A stretch of 64,000 nucleotides of DNA from Mesostigma viride. Taxonomy: Eukaryota > Streptophyta > Mesostigmatophyceae > Mesostigmatales > Mesostigmataceae. The notes beneath the pieces were generated by a model. The model ran no database searches. It was not told where the DNA came from and was given only the letters and a program-made list of their open reading frames with translations. The stretch spans positions 267,001 to 331,000 of the forward strand of contig RPFO01000132.1 in the NCBI GenBank assembly GCA_009746045.1. The letters run 5' to 3'. Both the position numbers and the translations under genes were made by a program. Below, in pieces: positions 1 through 13,984 of the stretch; positions within the stretch are counted from its first letter, which is position 1, and every line of letters starts with the position of its first letter.

Positions 1-1574
1 CACACAGGGTGAACAGAATCTATATCGCTACTCGCAACAACCTTACCGCAAGGTTAGTAGGAGCAGAGGCCACATGAGTATCAATCATTCATTTGCGCTC
101 AGAAATCAGAAATCCTAGCGGGGCAGCATTCTGAGTCCTGTGGCAGCGCAGGAAAAAAGTCAAAAAACCATTGTCGACACTGCGTTAATAGACGTCACGG
201 CAGTGTCTACTAGACTGGCTGTGTCGCGCCACGTTGCTAGCAAAATCCTTCCAGACGACTCACGCCTGCGGATGCCAAGAGCTGAATTGCCATGGCGATG
301 AAGAAAAAGCCATTTTTGTCGGTCAATCAGCTCGTCCTCGGTAGCATTCCCGCATCCCATATTCTCTGGATGCATCCACCTCGTGAGCTCGAGAAAGAGC
401 GCTTGAAATCAGGCGGTAATTCGTTAAATGCGAACTGCCAGGTTGGATGCTGGAACCGTGCTGCTGATGGATTTTAGCTTAGGAAGTGCCCACGCTAGCA
501 TGGGCTCAATAACCGCCCACTCTCGCATGTGGGTGGATCAAGTCATGTTAAGTCTGGCGAGTGAACGCGAGAGCATGGCGTTGGCTGACAGGAACATGAC
601 CAGTGGGAACGGTAGCCCATTTGCATCGCTGATGTTGGCATGGCTGACAGCCGAAATTAACAAGGTAGAGGCAGTAAAAGCTGCTAGGCAGGGGCAAGAG
701 GAATTCCGGGAGATATACCGCGGGCTATGGGTCCGGAGGACGGTTGAGGTACATGATCTAGTTTCTTGCATGTATACACATAAACGATGATCATGTGGCT
801 GCTTTGCCATCTCTGGTGCCCTTCTTGTCCTTTCTATACTAGTATAGTTGCCGCATATCTTCTCCTTGTATAATAATCCGCGCTGTCCAAGCTTGTTGCT
901 TTTGTGTGCGATCATCTTGCTTCAATTGGACTACACACATGCCATAGTAGCTTGTTACACGCGCCCCAAGGATCTCGCATGTTGGGAAGTTTTTGTCCCT
1001 CGCTAAAACCTGAATGGGCACGCTTAGTTGCCAGTAGTGTGACCTTTGTCAGCAGTCGTTGCTTTGAGTTGGCAAAGCTCGCCTGCTGGCGCGTTCTTTT
1101 TCAGTTGGGCACTTGTTCATACCATAGTACCTGTCTGGCAGTGCCAGTTCTTGTTGGCCAAAGTATCTTAGCCCAAGTTTTACAGCATCGCAATTCGTGC
1201 CGCGTGCTCCGTCCTGGTGTAGGGTTTGAGCCACTGACATCCGTGACATGCGCTGTCACCTTGATCGTCCCAGTGCCTCATCAACACTGGAAAGCGCCTT
1301 CAACGCCTTCCTAACCCGCTGCCCAACGTCCCCGTTTCCCGCAATCACCCGATCCCTCCATCGATGCCCCGCTCACGCCCAATCGTTGCCCAGTTGCCCA
1401 CCTGCATACCTGCTCGTTTTGCACTAACACGCCAGCACTTGCTATCGTTTCTGTTGCCTCTGTTTTTCCATAGTAGCAACTTGGCATAGTATGCTCTCTC
1501 ATCTTCTCTCCTGCTTCTTATTCGTGTATGTGCCCATGCCCATCCCAACCTGCCCTGCTCCTTGACCCCGCCAG
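1..1574. other. Upstream flank or intron of the EPG5-like gene, no exon recognised
   Basis: AT-richer than the coding blocks to its right. Several short open frames exist on both strands (for example 428-790 +), but none has GC-rich third positions or a recognisable domain. The first convincing exon starts after the CAG acceptor at 1572-1574. The N-terminal ~340 residues expected for an EPG5 protein are not visible here, so this stretch is probably intron, with the true 5' end off the window. Confidence 0.5.
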
Positions 1575-3047
1575 GAAGGTGGCCAGGGTCCCTGCGGCGA
1601 GGGCCACCTGGTGCATGGCGCCGTCACCTACGAAGTCATGGAGTTGGACGCGGACGCAAGCGCTAGGGCGGCGGATGTGCTGGCCAGGTGCCGCCAGCTC
1701 ACCTTCCGCGACCTGCCGCGGCTGGATGCTGCGTGCCAGCTGGCACGTCGCCGCGTGAAGCTGGGGCTGGAAATGACCCTGGCAGGGTGCGCGCCATCCA
1801 GCATCCGGGAGGGGACTGGCAGCTGCAGCATTCATGATGACGGTGCCTGCCCTGCAGTGCCGTATGCCAGAACGGTTCCTGCGCAGCATGAGCAGCAGGA
1901 TGACAAGCATGCACCCTCCGCACCGTTCGACTGGGACAACCGCGGTGCTATGGACGACTCTTTCGGCCCCCTGTCAGCCCACGCCACGGCGCTCGTTTCT
2001 CGCAGCCATGCTGGGCCTTTGCATGCCCAGGATGCGCCCTCGCCCATGAGTGTGGATGGCGATGACGTGTCATTGGAGAGGCGTGGCGGGGCCGGTGACC
2101 ACCGTGCTGATTATGGCATGGCGGAGTATGATGGTCATTATGGCATGGCGGATTGTGATGGTCATAGTCGTGCTGATCGTGGCCCTGCTGTTTATGGTCA
2201 ACTGGACCGTAACATCGCGGGCGGTGATTCCCGTGCGCACCGAGATGCGGCGGATCATGCCCGTGCAGACGGAGATCACGATGCTGACTGCCGCAATGGG
2301 GACGAGGGGCCCTGGGCGCCAGGTGAGCCGCCTCCCTCGGCAGGGACCCTGACCGCCTGCGAGATCCTGTCATGCCTCTTTGCGTTCGAGGCCGCCGCGC
2401 GCCGGCGGGTACGCGCGCTGCGGCGGGCGGCATTAATCGCCGGCAAGCCAGCGGGGGATGACGGCGGCGGGAGTGACGTCCCTGGGGGCGCGGGCTGGGC
2501 TGGGCCGGGCAGGGGCAGCGGTGGAGGCGGTGGAGGCGGTTTGGTTCAGGGGGTGGGCTTGCACCAGGGGGTTGGTTTGCTCCAGGGTGCCAAGGAGACG
2601 CTGGCTTTGTCATCTGCCCGCGTGCCGGGGCGGCTGCGAGGGGCATTGCGGCAGCTGTGGCGGCGGGGGATGGCGTCAGCGCGCGCCGGTGCGAGGGGAC
2701 CGGTGCCAGAGAGTGCTTCGATGATGACGCCATCGAGGAGCGGAGTGCCTGCGGCACCAGCGCCAGCAGCAGCAGCAAGCACCGCGGCCAGTACGGGTGC
2801 CCCTGCTGCCACGCACGCAGATGCGCTGGGGGTGCATGACCCTGCTGGTTCCCAGGGTGGGCAGGCAAGGGGGGCCCTGCTCAGGGGTTTCCCCCGCGGT
2901 GGTGCATTGAGGGGTCTACCCCGGGGCGGCACGCTGCAGGCATGGGAATGTTTCCAGCGACAGGTGCAGGGGCTGATACGGGGGTTTGTCGGTGCCCTGC
3001 TGCCCTCGCTGCCCCCTGTGTGCGACGAACGACGCGTGCTGCTGAGG
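1575..3047 (+). CDS. EPG5: EPG5-like exon block 1 (N-terminal third)
   Basis: Opens after CAG at 1572-1574 and reads EGGQGPCGEGHLVHGAV, then helical segments TACEILSCLFAFEAAARRR (near 2350) and LQAWECFQRQVQGLIRGF (near 2930). These fit the EPG5 region preceding the WVLDEADV block. The segment between (about 1800-2340) is low complexity (Asp/His/Gly-rich repeats) and may hide introns. A GAG|GTGGGC donor near 3047 follows the last helical stretch; the frame stays open to 3233, but the extra residues look like intron read-through. Confidence 0.6.
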
Positions 3048-6000
3048 TGGGCCGCGTGCGTGGCCCGTTGTTGCGTGGCCCGTTGTTTTGGGAATATTTT
3101 CCTATGGCTTCTCACGGCAACCCATTGCTGCCAGTGGATTGCCAGTTGCTCTGGGAATTTTTCTGTGGGTTGCCAGCTGTATTTGGAGTTATTTCATCCA
3201 TTTGGGCTACTCTTGTGCGTATGGTTCACCTAGGCTCCCGAGGTGGGTTGCGCGGGGGGGGGGGGGGGGGGGTGGATATTGGAGTTTCTTCGTTGGCCTC
3301 TTGTGGAAGGCGCTATATGTCGAGATTTTCCAATAAAATAAGCATGTCCTTTTGAGTCTAAGTAAAATGGTGGTTCCCATGGTTGAGTCTGTTGCGGTAC
3401 GCGGGTTGTTGGTGGCCCCTTCCTCGTGTTCTTCAATATCCAAGATTGCATTTGCTATCAAGATTGCATTTGCTATCAAGATTGCATTTGCTATCAAGAT
3501 TGCATTTCCTATCAAGATTGCATTTCATATCCAGCTATCGGCGAGACGGTCTTGATTAGTTTGTCCGCCAAGGCTTCTTTTTGTGCAGTTTAGCAAGGCT
3601 TCTGTGATGATTTATTTAGATGACCCTTATCCAGGGATTTCTTGGGATCGTTTCGTAGATTTGTAAAACGTAGCTGTGTATAAGATCCTGTGTATAAGAT
3701 CCTGTGTATACGAGCGTAGCTGTGGGGTAAGATGGGGTACAGCTGCTGCTGGGTGGGCAATGTTATTGGATTTTTTCGGTAACTTTTTGTAGAAGTCTGT
3801 ATAGTAATACCTTAAAACCCTTGCAGCCAAGGTTATGTGTATCATTTCATTTCCAGGGTCTGGATATTATATTTTATGCTCGGTTTCGACTTTCCACACG
3901 TGCCCGCACTGGCTTTCGCTACGCTGAGGCCATACTCCATTTTTTGGAGTAGACCTTTTTCCCCTTAAATAAACCCTGTCGAATTCGCCATGGTTGACCG
4001 TCCCCTCTCCCTCCGCTACCCGCTAGCAGCTGCCTCCGCAGGTGCCAGGGCATCGCAGGCTGGGGGGCGGACCTCGCTCAGATCCCGCTGCCACCTGGCA
4101 GCCAGCATGATGTGAAACCATCCAGCAAAGCCATCGGTGCATCACGGCCCCCCCGCATGGACCCAGTCGACGTGCGACGTGCGGCAAGTATGCCCATGCC
4201 CACTCTCGATGACACCGCTGGCCATGGTGACTCTTCAGGCCGTCCCGTGCTCATGGATTCTGGCGACGGCATCCACCCAGTACAGTCACGATTACTGGCA
4301 TCCGGCGCGCCGTCCCTGGTCAACACACTCACGTACCTGCTGACACCCGCGCACTTGGGGGCCGCCGGCAGCCGTGGGGGTGGCGGTGGGGGCGGAGCAG
4401 AAACACCACTCATGGCGCAGCGGCCTCTCGTGCTGGCGGAGGACAAGGAGCTTTGTGGCTCGGACGTGGTGGTGACGGATGGCGGTGATGGGGAGGACGC
4501 GTGGGTGCTGCTCCCTGAGGTTGTGGGGGAGGGCGCAGACGGCCAAGGACCCCCCTGGGTGCTGGACGAGGCGGACGTGCTGGCGCTCTTGGACCAGGTC
4601 GGTGGCAGCAACTTTCGGGACCAGGTGGCAGCGGTCGCTATTTTAGTTCATAGTTGCACATGGTTGCTGGTGACGGTGGGTGGCTTCGTGGCACCATCAA
4701 CAGGGGGCTCGCTGTAAGCGTGTGTGTTGTTTGGTTTTGGTAGACCCGCACACACAGCTCATGTGCAGGGTGGCGCTTTCCTGTCTGTGTCACGCTCCTG
4801 CCGGGCATCCTCCTGTCTGACAGCTGTTTCGTGCCCGTTAGCGACTAGGCCCCGTGCCGGCGTGCCCTGACGTTTTCATCACGGTGCACAGTGATGTACT
4901 TGCTATCCGCATTTTTTGTGGTCATGGTCGTTTATTCTACACATCTTTGGGTGTGTTCTAGTAGGAGGAGAAGCAGGGCTGCCCCATGTTTTATCCCATG
5001 TTGTATCACGATTCGGCATCGCTCACATCACGGCCTCACGCTTGGTACCGTGTGTCCTGTGTTGGTATGGCCTGGCCTTGACTGTGCTAGACATGGCGGG
5101 CCCTGTCCTGCCGTAGTAGGGACCATTCTCCTGTATCCGAGCACCATGCCGTCCTTCTCAGGGATATGTGTTACATATCCTCCCCACGGAGGTATGTTCT
5201 TAATTAATTAGTTAATGCTGTTATGCCTATTTACTACCATGGGCATTTTCTTTCTCTGTGAGGTAGTTGTAGCCGCTGAACAACACATTGCAGGGAGAGG
5301 ATTAGGTTGAGGTAGAAGAAGGGTTGGGTTGAGGGCTCGTGCGGGAACAGCTCATGCACGGCTGGGCTTCCCATTTAACCGCCATTCACACAACGATATT
5401 TGCAGGGAGGAGAGGAGGGTCAATTACAACCGGCAACAAGCATAACAGCTTGCCTTTCCAAGGGTTCTTAAACCCCGCTCTATTCCATGCTTAAACCCCG
5501 CTCGCTTCCATGCTTAACCCCCGCTCGCTTCCATGCTTAAACTCCGCTCGCTTCCATGCTTAAACCCCGCTGGCTTCCATGCTTAACCCCTGCTCTATTC
5601 CATGCTCAAACCCCGCTCCCTTCCATGCTTAAACCCCGCTGGCTTCCATGCTTAACCCCTGCTCTATTCCATGCTCAAACCCCGCTCCCTTCCATGCTTA
5701 AACCCCGCTGGCTTCCATGCTTAACCCCTGCTCTATTCCATGCTTAAACCCCGCTGGCTTCCATGCTGAAACCCCGCTCGCTTCCATGCTTCCTTGTCCC
5801 TGCCAGTGCTCATGTCCTCTTCTATGCATGTTTGCGTGGTGGGGCGTCCTTTCGTCGGTGCCCCTTGCGTGTGTGCATCCTCGCCACCCATGTCGTCCGC
5901 GCAACGGCCGCCTGCCCACCAGTTCCCGTTCCATGCGTTTCTCCGGTCGTTGCTGCCCCCCCCCCGGAGGAGTTGCCCCCCCCCCCCGCCCCTATGGGTC

Positions 6001-9000
6001 CCTGGGATGCGTATCTGCAACGACTCGACGCATCGCTGGGGTCTCCCCACGCACCCGCGGCGCCATCGTCCATCATGGGGTCTCGCTTCCCCTCACCCCC
6101 CCTTGTTCCTTCAAGCCCTGGCTCCCCCTCCCCGTTATTCCTGCAAGCCGTCACCATCACGGCAGTGCTCCACCAGATGCTGGGCGCGGTCGAGGCCGCG
6201 CTGGCCCTGTGCGGGTCGAGTTGGCCCCAGTTGACCCGCTCCCTGGCCCTCAAGGTGGCGGAGCTGCTCACGGTCGGGTCGGCCTGGGTCGACGCGGTGG
6301 AGGCAGGGGGTTTGGGCAGACGGGTGGGTGCGGACGCCAGTGCGCAGTTGCACGCGCAATGGCCATCTCAGCCTCCCTCACAATGGCCATCACCATCGTC
6401 ATCGCCATCCCCATCGCAGTGGGAACCGCGGACAGGCTCGCACTGGCAGTCGCACGAGCGTGGTACAAGCATGCACTCCTCCTGGAGTGGGCACGCGCCG
6501 CCGGAGGGGGAAACGTGTTCGTGGAGAGACGGCGTCGGGCACCTCAGTGGCGTGTCTGTCAAGACGGGCAAGCATGCAGAGTGGGCGGCGTATCAGCGGT
6601 GGCGGGAGGAGTGCCACTGGATGAATCTGAACATGGAGGCGGCCTGTGTGCAGGTATGACGGGTGGGGGAGGCAGGCGGGCAATGATGCGGAAGGCAGGC
6701 GTTCAATAATGGGGAAGGCAGGCGGGGGATGCCCGAGGCAAGCGTGCAACAATGGCAGAATCTTGAGCAATAACGGCAGAATCTTGAGCACTGGGTCGTG
6801 GCTTGCCTTGGTCGAATCCTGTGCACATGGATTAGTTTCATTGGGTATTGTTTAAGTATCCCTCATATTAGTTTCATTGGGTATTGTTTAAGTATCCCTC
6901 ATATTAGTTTCATTGGGTATTGTTTAAGTATCCCTCATATTAGTTTCATTGGGTATTGTTTAAGTATCCCTCATATTAGTTTCATTGGTTATTGTTTAAG
7001 TATCCCTCATATTAGTTTCATTGGGTATTGTTTAAGTATCCCTCATATTAGTTTCATTGGGTATTGTTTAAGTATCCCTCATATTAGTTTCATTGGTCAT
7101 TGTTTAAGTATCCCTCATATTAGTTTCATTGGTTATTGTTTAAGTATCCCTCATATTAGTTTCATTGGGTAAAGTATCCCTCATCCTCGGCTCTATCAAG
7201 GTGCGCGCGGAACATTTGATGCGCGGCCCTTGGACAAGGTTGCAACCTTGTGTGTAATTTTATCTTTGTGCTCATTTTTAAAAAATGAAATTACCTGTTT
7301 GAATTGCCTGTTTAATTTCTCGTTGTGCTCAGGTTGTTTGTGGGATGCATCCGGCTTCTACTAGATTTGTCCAGCCGTGGGATGCTCAAGCTCGCGCTGC
7401 GTGTCTGTGTGAAGCATGAACCGCCCATGCCTATTTACGCTTGCTATACCGCGTGTTAGCCGATTTTTTTTCCTTTGCCTTGAGCTTTGATTTTTGGTGT
7501 GAATATGCCAGTGGCTGATATGCATAATAATAGCATCTAAAGTATATCTGCTATAGCGATAAGCCAGGTCGTTCATTTCTAAAAGGATGCTCGACTTTAT
7601 CCCCTCCCCCCCCTTTCTGTTCCCCCCCCTCTCCCCAGGCCGCGACTTCCCTCCTGCGCTCCTCTCCTTCCTCGTGGAGCTTCGTCCCTGACCTCTGCTT
7701 CAAGTCCCTCTCCGAGGCCAAGGCGTGGGGGGTGTTTGCCCTCATCATGAGCCGCCAGGTGGGCAGTGACAACCGTGCGGACAGCGATGTCAGCGCTGAC
7801 CTCAGCACCGACCCTATGGCCAACCCCCTTCCGGACCCCCTCGCGACCGCCACGCCAGCACACGTGTGCGAGGGGCAGCAGCGACATCCTTGTGCCTGCG
7901 GACGGCTTGACGGGCACCGGCGGTCCGATGGGGCGTTGCGGGCAGACGGCATGCCCCCCCCGCCAGCTGTCGCATTAATCGATACTCCCGCCCATGCAAG
8001 TTCCTCCCTAAGTGCATCATTCTGCGGCGATGGTATCCCAACGAGCACATCCCATTTCCACCACCCCCCGGCATTTGCTGCCACGACGGGGCCGTTCTTG
8101 GGTCGGACCATGTCTGAACCGGCGCGGTGTCCTGGAAGGTCGCAACGTCTCTTAACCACGGATCAACGAAGACATTCGGGGGATGGAGAGCCTTGCAGAG
8201 GAGCCCTTTGGTCTTCGGGGCATCAAGAGCCTTTTGCAGACCCGCCATTGGGGGATCTCTCGACCCCAACGACAACGACGATGGCACGATGGGAGCATGA
8301 GCGCCCTCGCCTGCGCGCCTCCTTCACACGTACACTCGCCGAGCAGCCGTCCTCGTTCCACTTGTTGCCTGCGTTGGCCGCGCTGGGCCAGGCCCACGCG
8401 CGCTCGAGCCCTGCACTGGCATCCGCGGTGATCGACGAGCTGTTCCACGTGGGCTACGTGGCCCCTGCCACGCGTCACGTGCTGCACAGGCCAGTGCAGG
8501 ACCTGCTGGCGAACGTAACTGCCGCAAACTCGGAGCTCTGCTCCCGTGTCCTCGCGCTGCTTTCGCGCCACCTGGCGAGCGTGGGCAGGGCCGCCGGGCG
8601 CGCGCTGGCGCGGGCCATGCCGTTGGGGGAGTGGGCGGTGGGGCCGGGGGACATGCGTCTGCTGCGGGGGATGTTGCGGGGGAGGCCGTTGGGAGGGGTC
8701 GCACATGTGATTGCCATGACGGTCGTGGATGGCGTCTCGTGGTCCTCGCTCGCTTCTTCGGGTGCAACGTTTGGTCATCAGCGGGTTGTGCACGTGCCGG
8801 ACGTGGGCCCTCCTCGCACAGGCACTGACAGCAAGTTCCCTGGACAGCATAGGCGCGAGGAGGAGGAAAGAGGGGCAGCATCAGGGCACGGCAATGATGG
8901 GCAATGGCCGCATCATGAGAGAGAAGGGATGACGACAGCAACAAGGACAAGGTCGGCGGCCACGCAGGAGCAGCTGTTGCTGCTGGTGGCAGAGGGGGCG

Positions 9001-12000
9001 GTGCACCACATGTGCCCCTGGGTGAGCCAGGCGCTGGAAATGGAAACTTCCCCTTCCCGCCCGCCTAGCGTTGGGGATGCAGCCGAGGGGAGCCGTCCGA
9101 ATCTCCCCACTGACGCACCGGAATGTTCTGGTCTCCGTCACGATACCATGGAGGTGGACGCGCAGCCGGTGGACCCGCAGCCGGTCAAGAGGCAGGCAAC
9201 TGTCATTTCATCCCCAACGATGGGAAGCCACGTCGCTGCTGACGACAGCATGTGGTGCATCGATCCGGGGAAAGCGGTGCCACCGGATGGTCCGGCAGGT
9301 GACAGCATTAGGGGGCCTCGGGCAGCGGTCAGCAAACAGCAAGCAGCGGCGCAGGAGGCAGCAGTCAGCGCATCTGCCACGGCCATACATGCTGCTGTTG
9401 TTGCTGCTGCTACTAGTGCTAGTGGTGGCAATGGTGACGGTGGTGGCGGCGGTGTCGGAAATGCTGGCGTTGGCCCTGCTGCCAACACCCCAAGGACGGC
9501 TGCCAGCAGCACGTGCACACCAAAGCAGGCCAGGGTCCTCGCGCGATGGTGCTGGCGCCAGCTGACGCGCGTGCTGGCTGTACCTGGTGGTGTCACCGTT
9601 GGCAGTGTTGGCAGCTGTGGCAGCAGTGCTGCTGGTGGTGGCGTCGGTGGTGGCGATGGTGGCGATGATGGTGGTGGCGGTGGTAGCATAAGCGCGCTCG
9701 ATGATGACGGTTCTGATGCCCGTGCTCGCATCCGCCAGATGATATCCCAGGTGCTTGCGTCCGCGGGGGTGGTGAGTATGAGCGTGAGTGCAAGGACGAG
9801 TGCATTCGCTGCACCCAGCAGCGCGGCTGGCACGAAGGCGAAGGCGGGTCTTCCTCCTGCTGCTGGTGCTGCTCCTGGTGCTGCAAATAACGCGGCGGCT
9901 GCAACAGCGGCTGCCAGAGTCACCACGGCTGCTAACGCCGCGCCCAAGGCAGGCAAGGAGAGGTTGATGGGGCCGGGTACGTCACCGTCCGCTAGCATAC
10001 CCGCAGCGATGGGGGCAGGCAGCGCAGATGGCATGCATGCCGAAGGGTGCCTGGCCAGTGGTGGCCGTTCCCCCTCAAACCCCATCCCTGACTGGGTAGT
10101 TAGCCTCTGTGCGCTCGTTTCGCTCTTGCTTCCTCCCTGCAGTAGCCACCGCTGCCATGGAACAACGTTCCCGAGTCCTGGCGAGGATGGCTCTGGCCTT
10201 GGCCATTGTACTACTTGCCAGGATGCTTCTGGCACGGATGCGGAGCGGCATGCGCTGGCCAGCGAGCAGCCGAGCCGGCACCAGATGGCGGCGTTGCTGC
10301 GTGCGGTGCTGGCGGGGGCAGGCCCGCACACCGGCAGCTCTTGGGCAACACGCATCCCTGCAGGGACACGAGCGGGTGCCCTTGGTCCCCATACTCATGG
10401 GTCCGATCCCAATTATCATCAGCCTAGTAGCCATTTGTACAGGTCCCATCATCGTACTGGAGAGCATGAGGGTGCAGCGACCACGTGGGGGGCCCGATGG
10501 ATGCCATTATGGGGGGGCAGGGGTACAGTGGGCAACCACACGCAAGAGGAGTCTTTACTAGACCACGGCACGTTGCTCCACCTTCTGGCCCTGCTGGCAC
10601 CTGCGTTGGTGGCGCCTACATTGGCGGCAGAAAACGAGGAGCATCGGGATGGGGGCGGTGGCCCCATGAGGGAGCCGACGGAGGCACCAGTTCCCATGGC
10701 TCCAAAGGAAGGCTTTGTTGGGAACGTTCCAGTTCCAGAGCTCGATGATGCGGGCGGTGACCACGGTGATGCGGGCGCAGACCTCGGTGATGCGGGCGGT
10801 GGCAGCAGGGTGGAGCCCTCCGCTCCCTCCGCTCTGAAGGACGTGAAGGACGATGCTGTTTGGGGGCTCCACGAGCCTGTGCCTTTGAGCAAGGCCCAAG
10901 AGCCGAGCTCCTTACCGGGAGCGGTTGTGTTCTCGTTGGCGCCGCGACCCCCGGTGGCAGCGCCCGCAGAAGAGACGGACGACACCACATCAGGAGAGGT
11001 TGGACCACATGTACCGCCGGTGGCGCCGCATCATGGTTTTGCACCGCCAGCCGAAGAGGAGGCGGCCAAGGCTGCACCACTCGTTTCCTTGTTGGCCCCG
11101 CGGTTGTCCCCGGTGGCGCCGCCAGCAGAAGAGCTCGCCAAGCCCGGGTGTAAGCGCGGTCAGCAGGAGGTGCCGCTGCTGGCGTCCGAGGACGATGAGG
11201 CTTCTGGCTTCGGGGCCAGGGAGGTGGGTGAGCACGAGGGCAAGAAGGCCAAGCATGGGCACCACCCCGACGAATTCTTTGAGGCTCAACGCCCTGCAGA
11301 GGGGGAGGGGTCGCAAGAGGCTCTTTCCCACGCCGTGGAGGCAGCGCTGGCATTGCTGCCGTATCTCCCGGATGAGCTTCCCAGGTGGGACGGGGACCTT
11401 GCAAAGGGAGATGCCAGGGATGCGAGCGGCCACCCCCTCTCTTTTAACTGGCAAAGGCTAGGGAAGGGTGCCAGGGACGTCCTGGGTGCGGTGGGCGGCA
11501 CGCTGGCGGTGTCCGCGGGTCGTGTTGGTTGTCTGCCTCGCAAGGTGGCGGAGCAGGCCGGCTCGTGGGGGTGGACGGTGCGGTCCATTCTCGTGCAGGG
11601 TGGCATGGCGGATGTGGCGGCGATTCCCTCTCTGTCAGCGGGGGGGGCACAAGGGTTAGGGGTGGGTGCCGGCGCAAGCATGGCACAAAGTGACAGGTGG
11701 CACGATGCGGCTTCAACGGCAGCGGGTAGCAGCGAGACCAGGAATCAGGTCCATGCTGGCACCGCTCAGGCACCCATGCCTCCTCCTCTTTCTCTGCCTC
11801 GGGCACCATCCTCTTCCCTTTCCGTCACAGGTATCGAACGCCAGCCACGGGGGCCCGATGGTAGAGCGATGCCTACTACTCACGTTGGTGCTCTTTCTGC
11901 TACCCGGATCCCGGCGTTTCAGTTTTCCACCGAGCCGCCGCCCGCGGTCACCGTCTCCCTCTCGTCCCTGATTGCCGCGCAGCTGTGCCAGGTGGCATCA

Positions 12001-13904
12001 CCATCTGACGACACCTGGCCATTGGCGGGCAGGTCGGACCCTGCGCAGCCCGGGGGCCTTTCAGGACCCCCCTTGTTTTCAGAGGCCGCCCAACGTCTGT
12101 CCTCCCCCCCGTTTCCAGGGACCCACGCGCGCCCGCCGGCGGCCGTCGAGCATGCTCGGTTCTGGCTGCGGCGGATCGCTGGGGTGCCCGGGTGGCAGCA
12201 TGAACGGGAGCTTTTCGAGGCAGCAGGGACATGCCTGGCCTTGGCGTGCGTGTTGGGGGGGAGGGACGCTCTGGAGGAGCTTCAGGGGTCACTGGAGCTG
12301 TCGGGTATGCTGGCTGCCGCATCCCAGGCAAGGGGTGCGCCCGTTGCGTCGGGCGTCGGTCCGAGTTGGGGCCCATCGGTGGGGGGGGATGCCGTGGTGA
12401 CATCAGCACCCCCGGTGACGAGCCCACCACCCCCAGTCTCTCTCGCCACCCGGCTGCAGCGGTGGCTACCTTGGGGGGGGAGGCCCGGCGGTGAGGGTGT
12501 CAAGGAGACAGGTGGCGGGGTTGTCCGAGCCGCGGGGTGCAGGGGCGGCCTCGTCCCAGCCATCACGGGGGAAGTGGAGGCGTCGTGGGGTCTCCCTACC
12601 ACGCCGCGCTCGCCTCAAGAGAATACAACAAGGGTCGTGCATGCGGATGGGGAGGGAGGAGGGGCAGCACAGAGGGATGGGGGCCGGTGGCCCCCTGGTG
12701 GCAGGGGGGGGGGAAATGGGCATCCGATGGCGGGGGGGGAGATTGCAACCGGTGCGAGAGGGTGCGAAAGCGCAACCTGCGGTGGGTGGGAGAGAGCCAC
12801 GGTGGGATGCGCGCACTGGCTTGGATGCTATCTTTGCGGGTGCTAGTGCGCGTACCGTGGATGCCAGTTTGACTTTGTCCCCCATATCCTGGGCCACTTA
12901 CCACGTGCTGATGGCGGAGACGCACAGGTGCTTGCCGCGCCTACGAGCATTGGCCGCAGAGGGGGCGGCTCGAGGGCTGCTTTTTGGCGGCCCTGTGGGT
13001 ACCTCTACCCTCCATCCTGGCAACCCCGGCCATAAGTTTGGCAGCAGGAGCGGCAACGCCATTCTCTCTGGTGGCAGTGCCCTTAGTGCTGGCATCAGCA
13101 CCAGCACTGACACCAGCAGCATCAGGAGAAGCCTTGACTGCCATCACACCAACAGCATCAATAGCAACAACAATAGCGGCAGTAGTGACGCACCCGGCCG
13201 GGGTCATGGGCCGGGTGGCCCTTTGTGGGCTGACTCCATGCAACAGCTGCTTTTTTACCATGGTTTTTACTGCCCGCCGTCATCACCCACGAGCCCAGCC
13301 ACTCACGCCGGTGCCCCCGATCCTGCGCCCATGCCTCCTGCATCTTCCACCGGTAGAGGGTGGGTGGATTCCGGCCCACTCGGCCGCCAGCAAGGCTTGG
13401 AACCGCTGGAGGACTGCGTGGTGTACCGGTGGGTGGAGTGTGCGGTGGCGGTCATGACCAGCTCGCTGTCCTCCGCAACCTCAAGCAGAGAGTCTCCCGC
13501 CGCGCACGTCATGACAGGGGCGCAGCCGGGGCCGCACGGAACCAGCGGCGACACCCTCTGGGCAAGCCACTCTCAAGGTCCCCCATCGAGTGGCAATGCC
13601 CATCATCCCCGCGCCAGTGAGGCGGCGCGAGGGCTCGCTGGCTCCGTGACAGAGGCAAGTGCAAACGCGGTGGTCCCGGAACCGAGCGTGCTGCCGCTGC
13701 TGCTGGAGAGCCTCTTCTCGATCTTGTTCCTCCACACGCCAGCGACGCTGGCCTCGGAAGTCAGCATGGACAACGGAGTTAACAAGGACAAGAACACGTC
13801 TGGTGGCTTGCCAGGGAACAGGGGCGCGAAGGGGGTGGAGTCCGTGGACAGCTGGCAGCTGCAAGGGCACCGACACCCCCCGTATCATGATCAGCCCCAC
13901 CACC

Positions 13905-13984
<80 letters not shown>

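Noticed and set aside
428-790. 120-codon frame near the left edge
   Set aside because: No domain, AT-rich codon use, no splice-site support; not distinguishable from chance.
1948-2868. 306-codon - strand frame and similar antisense frames at 9138-10355, 10616-11404, 14424-15515
   Set aside because: Antisense shadows of GC-rich EPG5-like exons; composition is Pro/Arg/His-rich with no domain.
5467-7170. CRISPR-like direct repeats
   Set aside because: Tandem units have no spacers and lie in introns of a eukaryotic gene; ordinary minisatellites.
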